Below, piece after piece: positions 16,670 to 25,015 of a stretch of DNA of 64,000 bases (within the stretch, counting starts at the first letter, position 1; each line of letters opens with the position of its first letter). The notes under the pieces were generated by a model that was not told the origin of the DNA, searched no databases, and was given only the letters and a program-made list of their open reading frames with translations. A program made the position numbers and the translations under genes. The stretch covers positions 4,950,392 to 5,014,391 of the forward strand of contig NZ_KI911783.1 in NCBI RefSeq assembly GCF_000515415.1, written 5' to 3'. This DNA comes from Bradyrhizobium sp. WSM1417 (GTDB taxonomy: Bacteria > Pseudomonadota > Alphaproteobacteria > Rhizobiales > Xanthobacteraceae).

Positions 16670-16753
16670 GTCATTGCGAGAAGCGCAGCGACGAAGCAAT
16701 CCAGACTGCCTCAACGGGAAGATTCTGGATTGCTTCGCTTCGCTCGCAATGAC
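16670..16753. repeat. Long imperfect palindrome, REP-like intergenic element
   Basis: GTCATTGCGAG...GCGACGAAGCAATCCAG pairs with CTGGATTGCTTCGCTTCGCTCGCAATGAC at the other end, forming an approx. 84-nt hairpin-like element between the argD-like gene and the quinone oxidoreductase gene. The motif is common in rhizobial intergenic DNA and can act as a transcription barrier; it is not specific to this site. Confidence 0.75.
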
Positions 16754-16759
16754 CGTGAG

Positions 16760-17737
16760 TTACGGCTTCAGGATCGACGCGCCCGTGGTCTTGCGGCTTT
16801 CGAGATCGATATGCGCCTTGGCGGCGTCCTTGAGCGCGTAGGCATGATTGATCGGCACGTGCAGCTTGCCGTTGATGACGGCGGCGAACAGCGTGTCGGC
16901 GCCTTCCAGCAACTCCTTGCGGGTACCGATATAGTCGTTGAGCTTGGGCCGGGTCGCAAACAGCGAGCCGTGGGTGTTGAGCTCGGCGATCGAGAACGGC
17001 GGCACCGGGCCCGAGGCATTGCCGAAGGAGACGAACATCCCGCGCGGCTTCAGGCAGGACAGCGAGCCCGGGAACGTCGCCTTGCCGACGCCGTCATAGA
17101 CGACGTCGCAACCCTCGTTGCGGCTGATCTGTTTGACGCGCGCGACGAAGTCTTCCTCGTTGTAGAGGATCACATGGTCGCAGCCATTGGCCTCGGCAAG
17201 CGCAGCCTTTTCGCGCGAGCCGACGGTGCCGATGACGTGGGCGCCCATGGCTCTTGCCCATTGGCAGGCGAGCAGGCCGATGCCGCCGGCCGCGGCATGG
17301 ATCAGCACGCGATGATGCGGCTCGACCTTGAAGGTCTTGTGCAGGAGATACCAGACCGTCAGCCCCTTCAACATCAGCACGGCGCCCTGCTCGTGGGTGA
17401 TGTGGTCCGGCAGCTTGACCAGCCGCTCCCAGGGAATGTTGCGCTCCGCGGTATAGGCGCCGAGATTGTGGTAGTAGGCGACGCGGTCGCCCGGATGGAA
17501 ATTCGTCACGCCTGGCCCAACCGCGACGACCTCGCCCGAGGCCTCGTTGCCGGCGATGAAGGGCAGCCCCGGCGCCTTGTAGAGGCCGGTGCGGTAATAG
17601 ACGTCGATGAAGTTCAGGCCGACGGCATGCTGGACGATGCGCACCTCGCCGGGCCCGGGCGCCGGAACATCGACGCTCTCATAGACCAGGGCTTCGGGGC
17701 CTCCGACCTTGTGCACACGGACGGCTTTGGTCATCAC
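16760..17737 (-). CDS. NADPH:quinone oxidoreductase (zinc-independent MDR family)
   Basis: 325 residues. The start is MMTKAVRVHKVGGPEALVYESVDVPAPGPGEV, with either ATG usable. Medium-chain dehydrogenase/reductase features: HAVGLNFIDVYYRTGLYKAPGLPFIAGNEASGEVVAVGPGV, GDRVAYYHNLGAYTAE, the dinucleotide-binding HAAAGGIGLLACQWARAMGAHVIGTVGS, and GCDVVYDGVGKATFPGSL. The zinc-ligand cysteines are missing, so it is of the QorA type, reducing quinones with NADPH. It is monocistronic, with terC upstream on the same strand about 70 bp away. Confidence 0.9.
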   Translation of the reverse strand: MMTKAVRVHKVGGPEALVYESVDVPAPGPGEVRIVQHAVGLNFIDVYYRTGLYKAPGLPFIAGNEASGEVVAVGPGVTNFHPGDRVAYYHNLGAYTAERNIPWERLVKLPDHITHEQGAVLMLKGLTVWYLLHKTFKVEPHHRVLIHAAAGGIGLLACQWARAMGAHVIGTVGSREKAALAEANGCDHVILYNEEDFVARVKQISRNEGCDVVYDGVGKATFPGSLSCLKPRGMFVSFGNASGPVPPFSIAELNTHGSLFATRPKLNDYIGTRKELLEGADTLFAAVINGKLHVPINHAYALKDAAKAHIDLESRKTTGASILKP

Positions 17738-17808
17738 CTGACCTCCTCTTCTCGCGGGCCAGCGAAAGACATCGCGCCCGCCTTGTCAACTCGACCCGGC
17801 TGGACCGC

Positions 17809-18546
17809 CTAGACCGACGGTTCTTTGCGAGTGTTCCTGCGGTTGCGCTTCGCTAGCACGTTGAAGAACTCGACCGCCGCCGAGAACGCAATCGCGAAAT
17901 AGATGTAGCCGCGCGGGATGTGGAATTGGAATCCGTCCGCAACCAGCGCGACCCCGATCAGCACCAGGAAGGCCAGCGCCAGCATTTTCGTGGTCGGGTG
18001 CTCCGCGACGAATCGCGACACCGGCCCGGCCGAAATGTACATGATCAGGCAGGCGATCACGACGGCCGCGATCATGATCTCGAGGTCCTGCGCCATGCCA
18101 ATCGCCGTGATGATCGAGTCCAGCGAGAACACGATGTCGATGATCACGATCTGGACGATGACCCAGAAGAAAGCGTTACGAGGGGACTTCCCGCCGCTCT
18201 CGCCGTCATCGGCTTCGACCTCGCCATGGATCTCGTGCGTGGCCTTCGCGATCAGGAACAGGCCGCCGCCGATCAGGATGAGGTCGCGCCAGGAGAAGCC
18301 GTAACCCGAAAACGAAAACACCGGCGCGGTCAGGCCGATCAGCCAGACCAGCAGGCTGAGCAGGATGATGCGGAAGATCAGCGCCAGTGCGAGCCCGATC
18401 TGGCGGGCGCGGTGCGCCTGCTTCTCGGGAATGCGCGAGACGATCACCGACAGAAAGATGACGTTGTCGATGCCGAGCACGATTTCGAGCGCGGTCAAAG
18501 TGAGGAGCGCGGCCCAGGCTTCGGGGCTGGTCAACAGGTGCATCAT
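17809..18546 (-). CDS. TerC/Alx-family integral membrane protein
   Basis: 245 residues from ATG 18546 (MMHLLTSPEAWAALLTLTALEIVLGIDNVIFLSVIVSRIPE). The family motif LEIVLGIDNVIFLSV and the later GGGLFLIAKATHEIHGEVE and IIDIVFSLDSIITAIGMAQDLEIM are present; the two D-N/D-S motifs lie in opposite half repeats. About seven transmembrane segments are expected. TerC proteins are linked to tellurite resistance and, more recently, to manganese export and metal supply to secreted enzymes. It overlaps the end of pcs by 4 bp, so the two genes are co-transcribed. Confidence 0.88.
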   Translation of the reverse strand: MMHLLTSPEAWAALLTLTALEIVLGIDNVIFLSVIVSRIPEKQAHRARQIGLALALIFRIILLSLLVWLIGLTAPVFSFSGYGFSWRDLILIGGGLFLIAKATHEIHGEVEADDGESGGKSPRNAFFWVIVQIVIIDIVFSLDSIITAIGMAQDLEIMIAAVVIACLIMYISAGPVSRFVAEHPTTKMLALAFLVLIGVALVADGFQFHIPRGYIYFAIAFSAAVEFFNVLAKRNRRNTRKEPSV

Positions 18547-19268
18547 GCGAAGGATCTTGTCAGCCGTATCAATGCGTCGCTGAAGCTGATCCAGAGCGCG
18601 ATCGCGCAGAGCACGACAGTTACGCCAGTGCCGACGCGAAAGTCCATCTGCAGCGTGTAGAAGGAGAGTAGAGCCCAGATCGCGATCAGCGTCATTGTCA
18701 GCCAGCGCAGCCGCACGACGCGCACCGGATGCAGCACATGGAACGGCACGAAGGTCAGCACCACCAGGCTTGCCACCAGCAGCGTCGACAGCAGCGGCGG
18801 CCAGTGCAGCAGGAACAGATAGAACGCCGCCGCATTCCACAGCGCCGGAAAGCCGCGGAAATGATTGTCGTCCGCCTTCATGCGCAGATCGGCGAAATAT
18901 AATGCGCTGGTGACGATGATGGCGATTCCGAGCAAGGGTGCTGCGACCGGCAGCAGCAAGCCGCTGGCCACGATCGCATAGGCCGGCACGAAGACGTAGG
19001 TGACGAAATCGACCACGAGATCGAGCACGTCGCCCGACCAGTTCGGCTGCACGTCCTTGACGTTGAGCCGGCGCGCGATCGGTCCGTCGATCGCGTCGAT
19101 GATGAGGGCGACGCCCAGCCATTGAAACATCGCCGCCCAGTGCTCGCGCACGGCCTCGAGCATCGCCAGCAGCGCGATCGCCGCACCGAACGCGGTGAAA
19201 ATGTGCACCGAGAAGGCAGCGGCGCGGATCGCGGGCTTGGGCTTCAGGGAATCCTCTTGGCTGTCCAT
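18543..19268 (-). CDS. pcs: Phosphatidylcholine synthase
   Basis: 241 residues from ATG 19268 (MDSQEDSLKPKPAIRAAAFSVHIFTAFGAAIALLAML); a 20-residue longer form is possible. The CDP-alcohol phosphotransferase motif D-G-x2-A-R-x8-G-x3-D-x3-D is complete in IDGPIARRLNVKDVQPNWSGDVLDLVVD, and several transmembrane helices follow. The enzyme condenses choline directly with CDP-diacylglycerol in the inner membrane to give phosphatidylcholine, the route used by rhizobia and other bacteria that live with eukaryotes. It ends on the start codon of terC. Confidence 0.9.
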   Translation of the reverse strand: MDSQEDSLKPKPAIRAAAFSVHIFTAFGAAIALLAMLEAVREHWAAMFQWLGVALIIDAIDGPIARRLNVKDVQPNWSGDVLDLVVDFVTYVFVPAYAIVASGLLLPVAAPLLGIAIIVTSALYFADLRMKADDNHFRGFPALWNAAAFYLFLLHWPPLLSTLLVASLVVLTFVPFHVLHPVRVVRLRWLTMTLIAIWALLSFYTLQMDFRVGTGVTVVLCAIALWISFSDALIRLTRSFA

Positions 19269-19397
19269 GGCTTCTGCTATCAGAATGACACCGATTTGCA
19301 CATAAGCCATTGCGGCGCCCGGTCGCACAATTCGTCATAAAATCAGGGAAATATCAGTGGGCTTGAATTTGCCGCGGGGCGTGTCCAATGTCGTTCC

Positions 19398-20582
19398 ATG
19401 ACAGATGCATCGACACTCTTTGACGCAGCCGTGATCGGCGGCGGACCGGCGGGACTTAGCGCGGCCATCGCACTGGCGCAGGCGGGCGCACGGACCGCAC
19501 TGGTGGCGCGTCGCGTGCCCTATGCCGACAATCGCACCACGGCGCTGCTCGGTGCCTCCGTCGATCTGCTGGAGAGCCTCGACGTCTGGCCGCGCTGCAA
19601 GGACAAGGCGGCCGCGCTCGAAATCATGCGGCTCGTCGACGACACCGGCCGGCTCTTCCGCGCGCCTGAGGTCCGGTTCTCCTGCCATGAAATCGGCCGC
19701 GATGCCTTCGGCTACAACATCGACAACCGCTCGCTGATGCTGGCGCTGGAAGCGCGCGCGGCCGAGCTGCCCGGTCTCGTCCGTTTCGATGACGAGGCCG
19801 AAACTGTCGTCATCGAAGCCGATGACGTCGCGATCCGCACCGCCGCGGCGCAATTTCTCTCCGCCCGCCTCGTGGTCGGCGCCGACGGCCGGCATTCGCT
19901 TTGCCGCGAAGCCTCCGGCATCGCGGTGACGCGGCGCGAGCTGACCCAGACGGCGCTGACTTTCAACGTCGGCCACGCGCGGCCCCATCGCAACGTCTCG
20001 ACCGAGTTCCACACGCCGCATGGTCCTTGCGTGTTCGTGCCCCTGCCCGGCGATCGCTCCAGCGTCGTCTGGGTCTCGGCGCCCGCGGACGCCGAACGGC
20101 TTCGAGGCCTCAGCGACGAGGAATTGTCCGCCGCGATCGAGAAGCAGTCGCACTCGATCCTCGGACGCATGACGGTCGAGCCGGGCCGCCACCTGTTCCC
20201 GCTCGCGATCGAACGTCCCAAATCCTTTGGCCGCGACCGCATCGCGCTGGTCGGCGAAGCCGCCCATGTGGTTCCGCCGATCGGCGCCCAGGGTCTCAAT
20301 CTCGGCCTGCGCGATGCCGCCGACATTGCGAGGCTCGCGGGCGAGGCCATCGCATCAGGCCAGGATCCCGGCGCACCCGACGTGCTCGCGCGTTACGACC
20401 GAGCCCGGCGTCCGGACATCCTGAGCCGGACCTTTGCGATCGACATCGCCAACCGCTCGCTGCTCAACGATTTCCTGCCGCTGCAGCCCGTCCGCGCGGT
20501 CGGCATGCACCTGCTCGGCGCGATCGGCCCGCTCCGGCGTTTTGCAATGCGCGAAGGCCTGACGCCGACCTGGCGGAAGTAA
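19398..20582 (+). CDS. UbiH/UbiF/VisC/COQ6-family FAD-dependent hydroxylase
   Basis: 394 residues. FAD-binding Rossmann motif VIGGGPAGLSAAIALAQAGARTALVARR at the N-terminus, the NAD-like second motif region ARLVVGADGRHSLCREASG, and the family signature VGEAAHVVPPIGAQGLNLGLRDAADIARL near residue 290. It hydroxylates the aromatic ring of ubiquinone intermediates in related proteins; the exact ring position is not readable here. It is divergent from pcs across a 129-bp gap and convergent with the AEC transporter, 8 bp apart. Confidence 0.88.
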   Translation: MTDASTLFDAAVIGGGPAGLSAAIALAQAGARTALVARRVPYADNRTTALLGASVDLLESLDVWPRCKDKAAALEIMRLVDDTGRLFRAPEVRFSCHEIGRDAFGYNIDNRSLMLALEARAAELPGLVRFDDEAETVVIEADDVAIRTAAAQFLSARLVVGADGRHSLCREASGIAVTRRELTQTALTFNVGHARPHRNVSTEFHTPHGPCVFVPLPGDRSSVVWVSAPADAERLRGLSDEELSAAIEKQSHSILGRMTVEPGRHLFPLAIERPKSFGRDRIALVGEAAHVVPPIGAQGLNLGLRDAADIARLAGEAIASGQDPGAPDVLARYDRARRPDILSRTFAIDIANRSLLNDFLPLQPVRAVGMHLLGAIGPLRRFAMREGLTPTWRK

Positions 20583-20589
20583 CCGCCGC

Positions 20590-21543
20590 TCAAGGAAACG
20601 CCAACCGGCCGGTCTGGATCGCCCACATCACGCTGGTCAGGGTGACCACGGACGCAAACGTCCCGAGCAGCACCGCGACGGAGGCGGACTCGATCCAGGC
20701 GTCGTTCTGCCGGGCGATGACGAACACGTTGAGCGCCGGCGGCAGCGAGGCCATCAGCACGGCGGTCGCGGCCCAGGGCTGCGCGAACGGTCCGAACGCC
20801 AGCATCAGGCCGAACGCTGCCAGCGGATGGACCAGGAGCTTGATCGCGATCACGCCCGGCACCTCCCACGGGACCCGATCGAACGGGCGGAGCGCCACGG
20901 TCACGCCGAGCACGAACAATGCGGTCGGGGCGGCTGCGTTCTGGAGGAAGGTGATGGTGCGATCGAGCGCGACCGGCATCTCGATATGGAGCGATGCGAA
21001 GGCCGCGCCGAAACAGGCCGACATGATCAACGGGTTGAGCACGATCTGCTTCAGCACGACGCCGAAGGCATGCACGATCGAGGGATGATCGCGATCGGAG
21101 AGCTCGATCAGCAGCGGCACGATGGTGAACAGAAAGATGCTGTCGCAGCAGAAGATCAGCGCGGTCGGCGCCGAGGCCTTGGACCCGAGCACGGCGAGCG
21201 CCAGGCCTGGTCCCATGTAGCCGATATTTCCGTAGCCGCCGGAGAGCCCGGCGAGCGTCGCCTCGCGCAGCGTCAGCCCGCCGAGAACTTTGCCGACGAC
21301 CAGCGCGAGTGTGAACGCCGCAACCGTCGACAGCGTGGTCGCGACCAGGAATGGCGGGTTGTTCAATTCGGAGAACGGCGTCTTCGACATGATCGCAAAC
21401 AGCAGCGCCGGCAGCGACACATAGAGCAGGAAGAAGTTCATCCAAGCGAGGCCCGATTCCGGCAGGGATTTGACCTTGCCACAGGCGAATCCAACGAAGA
21501 TCAAGCCGAAATAAGGTAGAGCCAGATTGAGGATATCGACCAT
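20590..21543 (-). CDS. AEC (auxin efflux carrier) family transporter
   Basis: 317 residues with about ten transmembrane segments (MVDILNLALPYFGLIFVGFACGKVKSLPESGLAWMNFFLLYVSLPALLF; NPPFLVATTLSTVAAFTLALVVGKVL; ATLAGLSGGYGNIGYMGPGLALAVLG). The conserved GGYGNIGYMGPGL and VIAIKLLVHPLAAFGLMLAFG regions belong to the AEC family, which includes malonate and other carboxylate carriers. The substrate is unknown. It is monocistronic. Confidence 0.85.
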   Translation of the reverse strand: MVDILNLALPYFGLIFVGFACGKVKSLPESGLAWMNFFLLYVSLPALLFAIMSKTPFSELNNPPFLVATTLSTVAAFTLALVVGKVLGGLTLREATLAGLSGGYGNIGYMGPGLALAVLGSKASAPTALIFCCDSIFLFTIVPLLIELSDRDHPSIVHAFGVVLKQIVLNPLIMSACFGAAFASLHIEMPVALDRTITFLQNAAAPTALFVLGVTVALRPFDRVPWEVPGVIAIKLLVHPLAAFGLMLAFGPFAQPWAATAVLMASLPPALNVFVIARQNDAWIESASVAVLLGTFASVVTLTSVMWAIQTGRLAFP

Positions 21544-21649
21544 TGATGAAGTGTTTTCTGAAGATTTGGGGGCTATCTGCCCCGCACCCGCGGGTTAATT
21601 CCAGATCAGGGCACTAGCATCGGCCACAATCCTGGTCTATCGACGGAGA

Positions 21650-21982
21650 ATGATTAAAGCGCGGACCGCCAAATTCCAGATCGGACAGGTCGTGCGCCAC
21701 CGGATCTTCTCGTTCCGGGGCGTGATCTTCGACATCGATCCGGAATTCAACAACACCGAGGAGTGGTGGCTATCGATCCCCGAGGAGGTGCGGCCCCACA
21801 AGGACCAGCCGTTCTATCACCTGCTCGCGGAGAACGCGGAGTCGGAATACGTCGCCTACGTCTCCGAACAGAACCTGGTGCCGGACGATTCCGGCGAACC
21901 GGTCCGGCATTCCCAGGTCGCCGAGATCTTCGTCAAGGACAAGACCGGCGGTTACCGCCCGCGCAATCCGTCGTTGAACTGA
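21650..21982 (+). CDS. hspQ: Heat shock protein HspQ (YccV-like)
   Basis: 110 residues: MIKARTAKFQIGQVVRHRIFSFRGVIFDIDPEFNNTEEWWLSIPEEVRPHKDQPFYHLLAENAESEYVAYVSEQNLVPDDSGEPVRHSQVAEIF. This is the hemimethylated-DNA-binding/YccV fold of HspQ, with the typical GVIFDIDPEFN and PHKDQPFYHLLAENAE motifs. HspQ is a specificity factor for Lon protease and was first described as affecting DnaA stability. The gene stands alone, with a strong terminator shared with the convergent IalB gene at 22009. Confidence 0.9.
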   Translation: MIKARTAKFQIGQVVRHRIFSFRGVIFDIDPEFNNTEEWWLSIPEEVRPHKDQPFYHLLAENAESEYVAYVSEQNLVPDDSGEPVRHSQVAEIFVKDKTGGYRPRNPSLN

Positions 21983-22008
21983 GTTTCGCAGCCATCGACC
22001 GGCCAGCA

Positions 22009-22037
22009 AAAAAGGCGCTCGAACCGAGCGCCTTTTT
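22009..22037. terminator. Bidirectional terminator between hspQ and the IalB gene
   Basis: A 13-bp stem (AAAAAGGCGCTCG / CGAGCGCCTTTTT) with a 3-nt loop and T/A runs on both sides, in the 76-bp gap between convergent genes. Confidence 0.85.
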
Positions 22038-22058
22038 CATGTCCGGGATTGGCCCCGA

Positions 22059-22880
22059 TTATTTCTGACCGGCCGGCGGCGTGCCCTGCTGCTCGAGCTT
22101 CTTGCGCTGCTCGTCAGCCTTCTTCTGAAGCTCTTCCTGGAGCTTCTTCTGGGTTTCCTCGAACACCTTCGGGTCGGTCGGCGGACCGTCATAGGCCTTC
22201 TGGAATTCGCCCGCGAGCGGCAGCGGCAGGGTCAGCGGCGCGCCGTTGGCATTGATCGCCTGAACAACGAGGTTCTGGCCCTTCTTCATGCTGTTGATGA
22301 ACTCGGGCGTGGCCTCGTAGTCGGACATGCAGCCGTTCTGGAAGCAGATCACATACGGGCTCTGCAACGGCGCATTGTTGTCCACGATGATGCGGGTTCC
22401 GTGCACCAGCTGCATGCCGAGCGGCAGCGTCACGCGCAGGATCTTCTTCGGCTCGCCTTCCGGCTCGATGATGACGGCCGCGATGACCGGCTGGCCCGAC
22501 TCGATACGGCCGTCCTTGCCAGTGAAGCAGACCTGCTTGGCATTGGCGTCCTGGCCCTTGAGGCAGAACTTGGTCCAGGGGGCGTAGATCAGCTGGATCT
22601 GCTGATCCGCGGGCTGGGCCGCGCCCTGCTGCGCTGGAGCGCCCTGCGCCGGAGCGCCCTGGGCGGGTGCCTGCTGGGCGGGTGCCTGAGCGGCCGGCGC
22701 CGGCGCCTTTGGGGCAGCCTTCGGAGCGGCCTTCGGGGCAGCCTTCGGCGCGGGGGCGCCCGGAGCTGGCGCGGGAGCCTGAGCCTCGGCGGCAAACGGG
22801 ACGGCCAACGCCGTCGCCGTCAACAAGGCGAGAAGTCGCCCGCGCGGCCGGACGGACGCGGCCAAGTAACGGAAATTCAT
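22059..22880 (-). CDS. Invasion-associated locus B (IalB) family periplasmic protein
   Basis: 273 residues. A signal peptide (MNFRYLAASVRPRGRLLALLTATALAVPFAAEAQA) is followed by Pro/Ala/Lys repeats of the APKAAPKAAPKA type (residues about 35-90). The IalB domain then begins at QLIYAPWTKFCLKGQDANAKQVCFTGKDGRIESGQPVIAAVIIEPEG and includes the paired cysteines of VICFQNGCMSDYEA and a C-terminal Gln/Lys-rich helical tail. The family, named from Bartonella, is widespread in Rhizobiales and its function is unclear. The repeat linker may tether the domain to the cell envelope (inference). Confidence 0.88.
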   Translation of the reverse strand: MNFRYLAASVRPRGRLLALLTATALAVPFAAEAQAPAPAPGAPAPKAAPKAAPKAAPKAPAPAAQAPAQQAPAQGAPAQGAPAQQGAAQPADQQIQLIYAPWTKFCLKGQDANAKQVCFTGKDGRIESGQPVIAAVIIEPEGEPKKILRVTLPLGMQLVHGTRIIVDNNAPLQSPYVICFQNGCMSDYEATPEFINSMKKGQNLVVQAINANGAPLTLPLPLAGEFQKAYDGPPTDPKVFEETQKKLQEELQKKADEQRKKLEQQGTPPAGQK

Positions 22881-23142
22881 TGCGGAAAACCCTTTCTGAA
22901 CGGGAAGTGCCCGAACCGCTTCGACGCACCGAGCCTGGCCGCGTTGGGCGCGGCTCTCTTCCCGTCAAATGAGGCAGATAAGTGACGGGCTCGGCGCTCT
23001 TGCGCGATTGCGTGCCTTCTTAACGTGGCCGACGAAAAGATCAATGCCGACAAGCGTGTTTGGCGGCCTGCCGGCGTGCGCCCCGGGGAAACTCCCTGTG
23101 ATAGGATTCAGGCCCCGCCGGTCCTCGAATCAACGTGTGCAG

Positions 23143-25011
23143 ATGTTCATGTTCCAGCGCCTTCTCGAGGGCCGCCCTGAGGGTCTTTGCGTCCGCCTCC
23201 TCATCCTGGCTTTCGCCTTGGCCTTCCCGTTCGCCTTGGGGCTCCCCGCAAGCGGCGCAAGGGCCGCGGAAGCCCACGCCATCGCCATGCACGGCAAGCC
23301 GGTGATGCCTGGCGATTTCACCCACATGCCTTACGTCAACCCTGAAGCACCGAAAGGCGGCCGGCTGACCTGGGGCGTTCTCGGCACCTTCGACAGCCTC
23401 AATCCCTTCATCGTCAAGGGACTGGCCGTGCAGCCGGTCAGGAACTACGTGGTCGAAAGCCTGCTCGCGCGCGGCAATGACGAGCCGTTCACGCTCTACG
23501 GCCTGCTCGCCAGATCGGTCGAGACCGATGACGAGCGGAGCTTTGTCGCGTTCCACATCGATCCCCGTGCCCGCTTCTCCGACGGCAAGCCGGTCCGCGC
23601 CGAGGACGTGCTGTTCTCCTGGCAGTTGCTGCGCGACCACGGCCGCCCCAACCACCGGCAATATTACGGCAAGGTCGCAAGCGCCGAGGCGCCGGATCCC
23701 CTCACCGTCCGCTTCGACCTTGCGGGGGCCAATGACCGCGAACTGCCGCTGATCCTCGGCCTGATGCCGATCCTGCCGAAACACGCGGTCGACGTCGCGG
23801 CTTTCGAGGAGACGACGCTGACGGGCCCGGTCGGCTCGGGCCCCTATCGCGTCACCGCGGTGAGGCCCGGTGCCAGCGTGACGCTGACCCGCAATCCCGA
23901 CTATTGGGGCCGTGACCTCCCCATCAATCGCGGGCTCTACAATTTCGACGAGATCAGGCTCGACTATTTTCGCGAGGCCAACGGCCAGTTCGAAGCTTTC
24001 AAGCGCGGCCTCTATGATTTCCGCATCGAGCACGAGCCGCTGCGCTGGCATGACGGCTACGACTTTCCCGCGGCGAAGAATGGCGATGTGATCCGCGACA
24101 CATTCAAGCCGGGCGTGCCGCAACCTTCCGAATTTCTGGTGTTCAACACGCGGCGTTCCGTCTTCGCCGACATCCGTGTGCGCCAAGCCTTGACGCTGCT
24201 GTTCGATTTCGAGCTGGTCAACCGCAACTACTTCTTCAACCTCTACTCGCGCGTCGCCGGCTATTTTGCCGGCTCGGACCTGTCAGCGTATGGCAAGCCT
24301 GCGGATGCGCGCGAGCGCGAACTGCTCAAGCCGTTCGCCGCGCAGATCCCGCCTGACATCATGGACGGCCGCTACCGCCTGCCGGTAACCGACGGTTCGG
24401 GGCGCGACCGGACCACGTTGCGCGCGGCCCTGAAGCTGTTGTCGGAGGCCGGCTACGATCTCGACGGCACCGTGCTGCGCAACCGCGCGACCAAGGCGCT
24501 CTTCACCTTCGAGATCTTGGTCACGACCCGCGACCAGGAACGCGTCGCGCTTGCGTTCCAGCGCGACCTCAGGCGCGCCGGCATCGAGCCGAGCGTGCGA
24601 TCGGTCGATCCCGTGCAGTTCGACCAGCGCCGGCTAGCCTACGAATTCGACATGATCCAGAACCGCTGGGACCAGTCGCTGTCGCCCGGCAACGAGCAAT
24701 ATTTCTACTGGGGGAGTGCTGCCGCCGACAGTCCGGGCACCCGCAACTACATGGGGGTCCGGGATCCCGCGGTCGATGCGATGATCGCCGCACTGCTGGA
24801 AGCCCGTGAACATACGGATTTCGTATCCGCGGTGCGGGCGCTCGATCGCGCTTTGATCTCCGGTTTCTATACAATCCCCCTGTTTAACGTATCCGAGCAA
24901 TGGATCGCGCGCTGGAATCGGATAGAACGGCCAGAGGCCACCTCGCTGTCCGGCTATTTGCCGGAGACCTGGTGGTCGAAGGGGCAGCCGGAAGCTCATC
25001 AAGCAAAGTGA
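23143..25011 (+). CDS. Extracellular solute-binding protein (peptide ABC transporter, YejA-like)
   Basis: 622 residues from ATG 23143 (MFMFQRLLEGRPEGLCVRLLILAFALAFPFALG), giving a long signal peptide that ends near ARAAEAHA; the in-frame start at 22969 adds unrelated sequence. Family 5 features: HAIAMHGKPVMPGDFTHMPYVNPEAPKGGRLTWGVLGTFDSLNPF, VRAEDVLFSWQLLRDHG, GSGPYRVTAVRPGASVTLTRNPDYWG and PGTRNYMGVRDPAVDAMIAAL. YejA and relatives bind oligopeptides or similar ligands for import. No permease genes are next to it; an AMP-binding-like gene follows 5 bp later, so the permeases must lie elsewhere. Confidence 0.88.
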   Translation: MFMFQRLLEGRPEGLCVRLLILAFALAFPFALGLPASGARAAEAHAIAMHGKPVMPGDFTHMPYVNPEAPKGGRLTWGVLGTFDSLNPFIVKGLAVQPVRNYVVESLLARGNDEPFTLYGLLARSVETDDERSFVAFHIDPRARFSDGKPVRAEDVLFSWQLLRDHGRPNHRQYYGKVASAEAPDPLTVRFDLAGANDRELPLILGLMPILPKHAVDVAAFEETTLTGPVGSGPYRVTAVRPGASVTLTRNPDYWGRDLPINRGLYNFDEIRLDYFREANGQFEAFKRGLYDFRIEHEPLRWHDGYDFPAAKNGDVIRDTFKPGVPQPSEFLVFNTRRSVFADIRVRQALTLLFDFELVNRNYFFNLYSRVAGYFAGSDLSAYGKPADARERELLKPFAAQIPPDIMDGRYRLPVTDGSGRDRTTLRAALKLLSEAGYDLDGTVLRNRATKALFTFEILVTTRDQERVALAFQRDLRRAGIEPSVRSVDPVQFDQRRLAYEFDMIQNRWDQSLSPGNEQYFYWGSAAADSPGTRNYMGVRDPAVDAMIAALLEAREHTDFVSAVRALDRALISGFYTIPLFNVSEQWIARWNRIERPEATSLSGYLPETWWSKGQPEAHQAK

Positions 25012-25015
25012 CGCC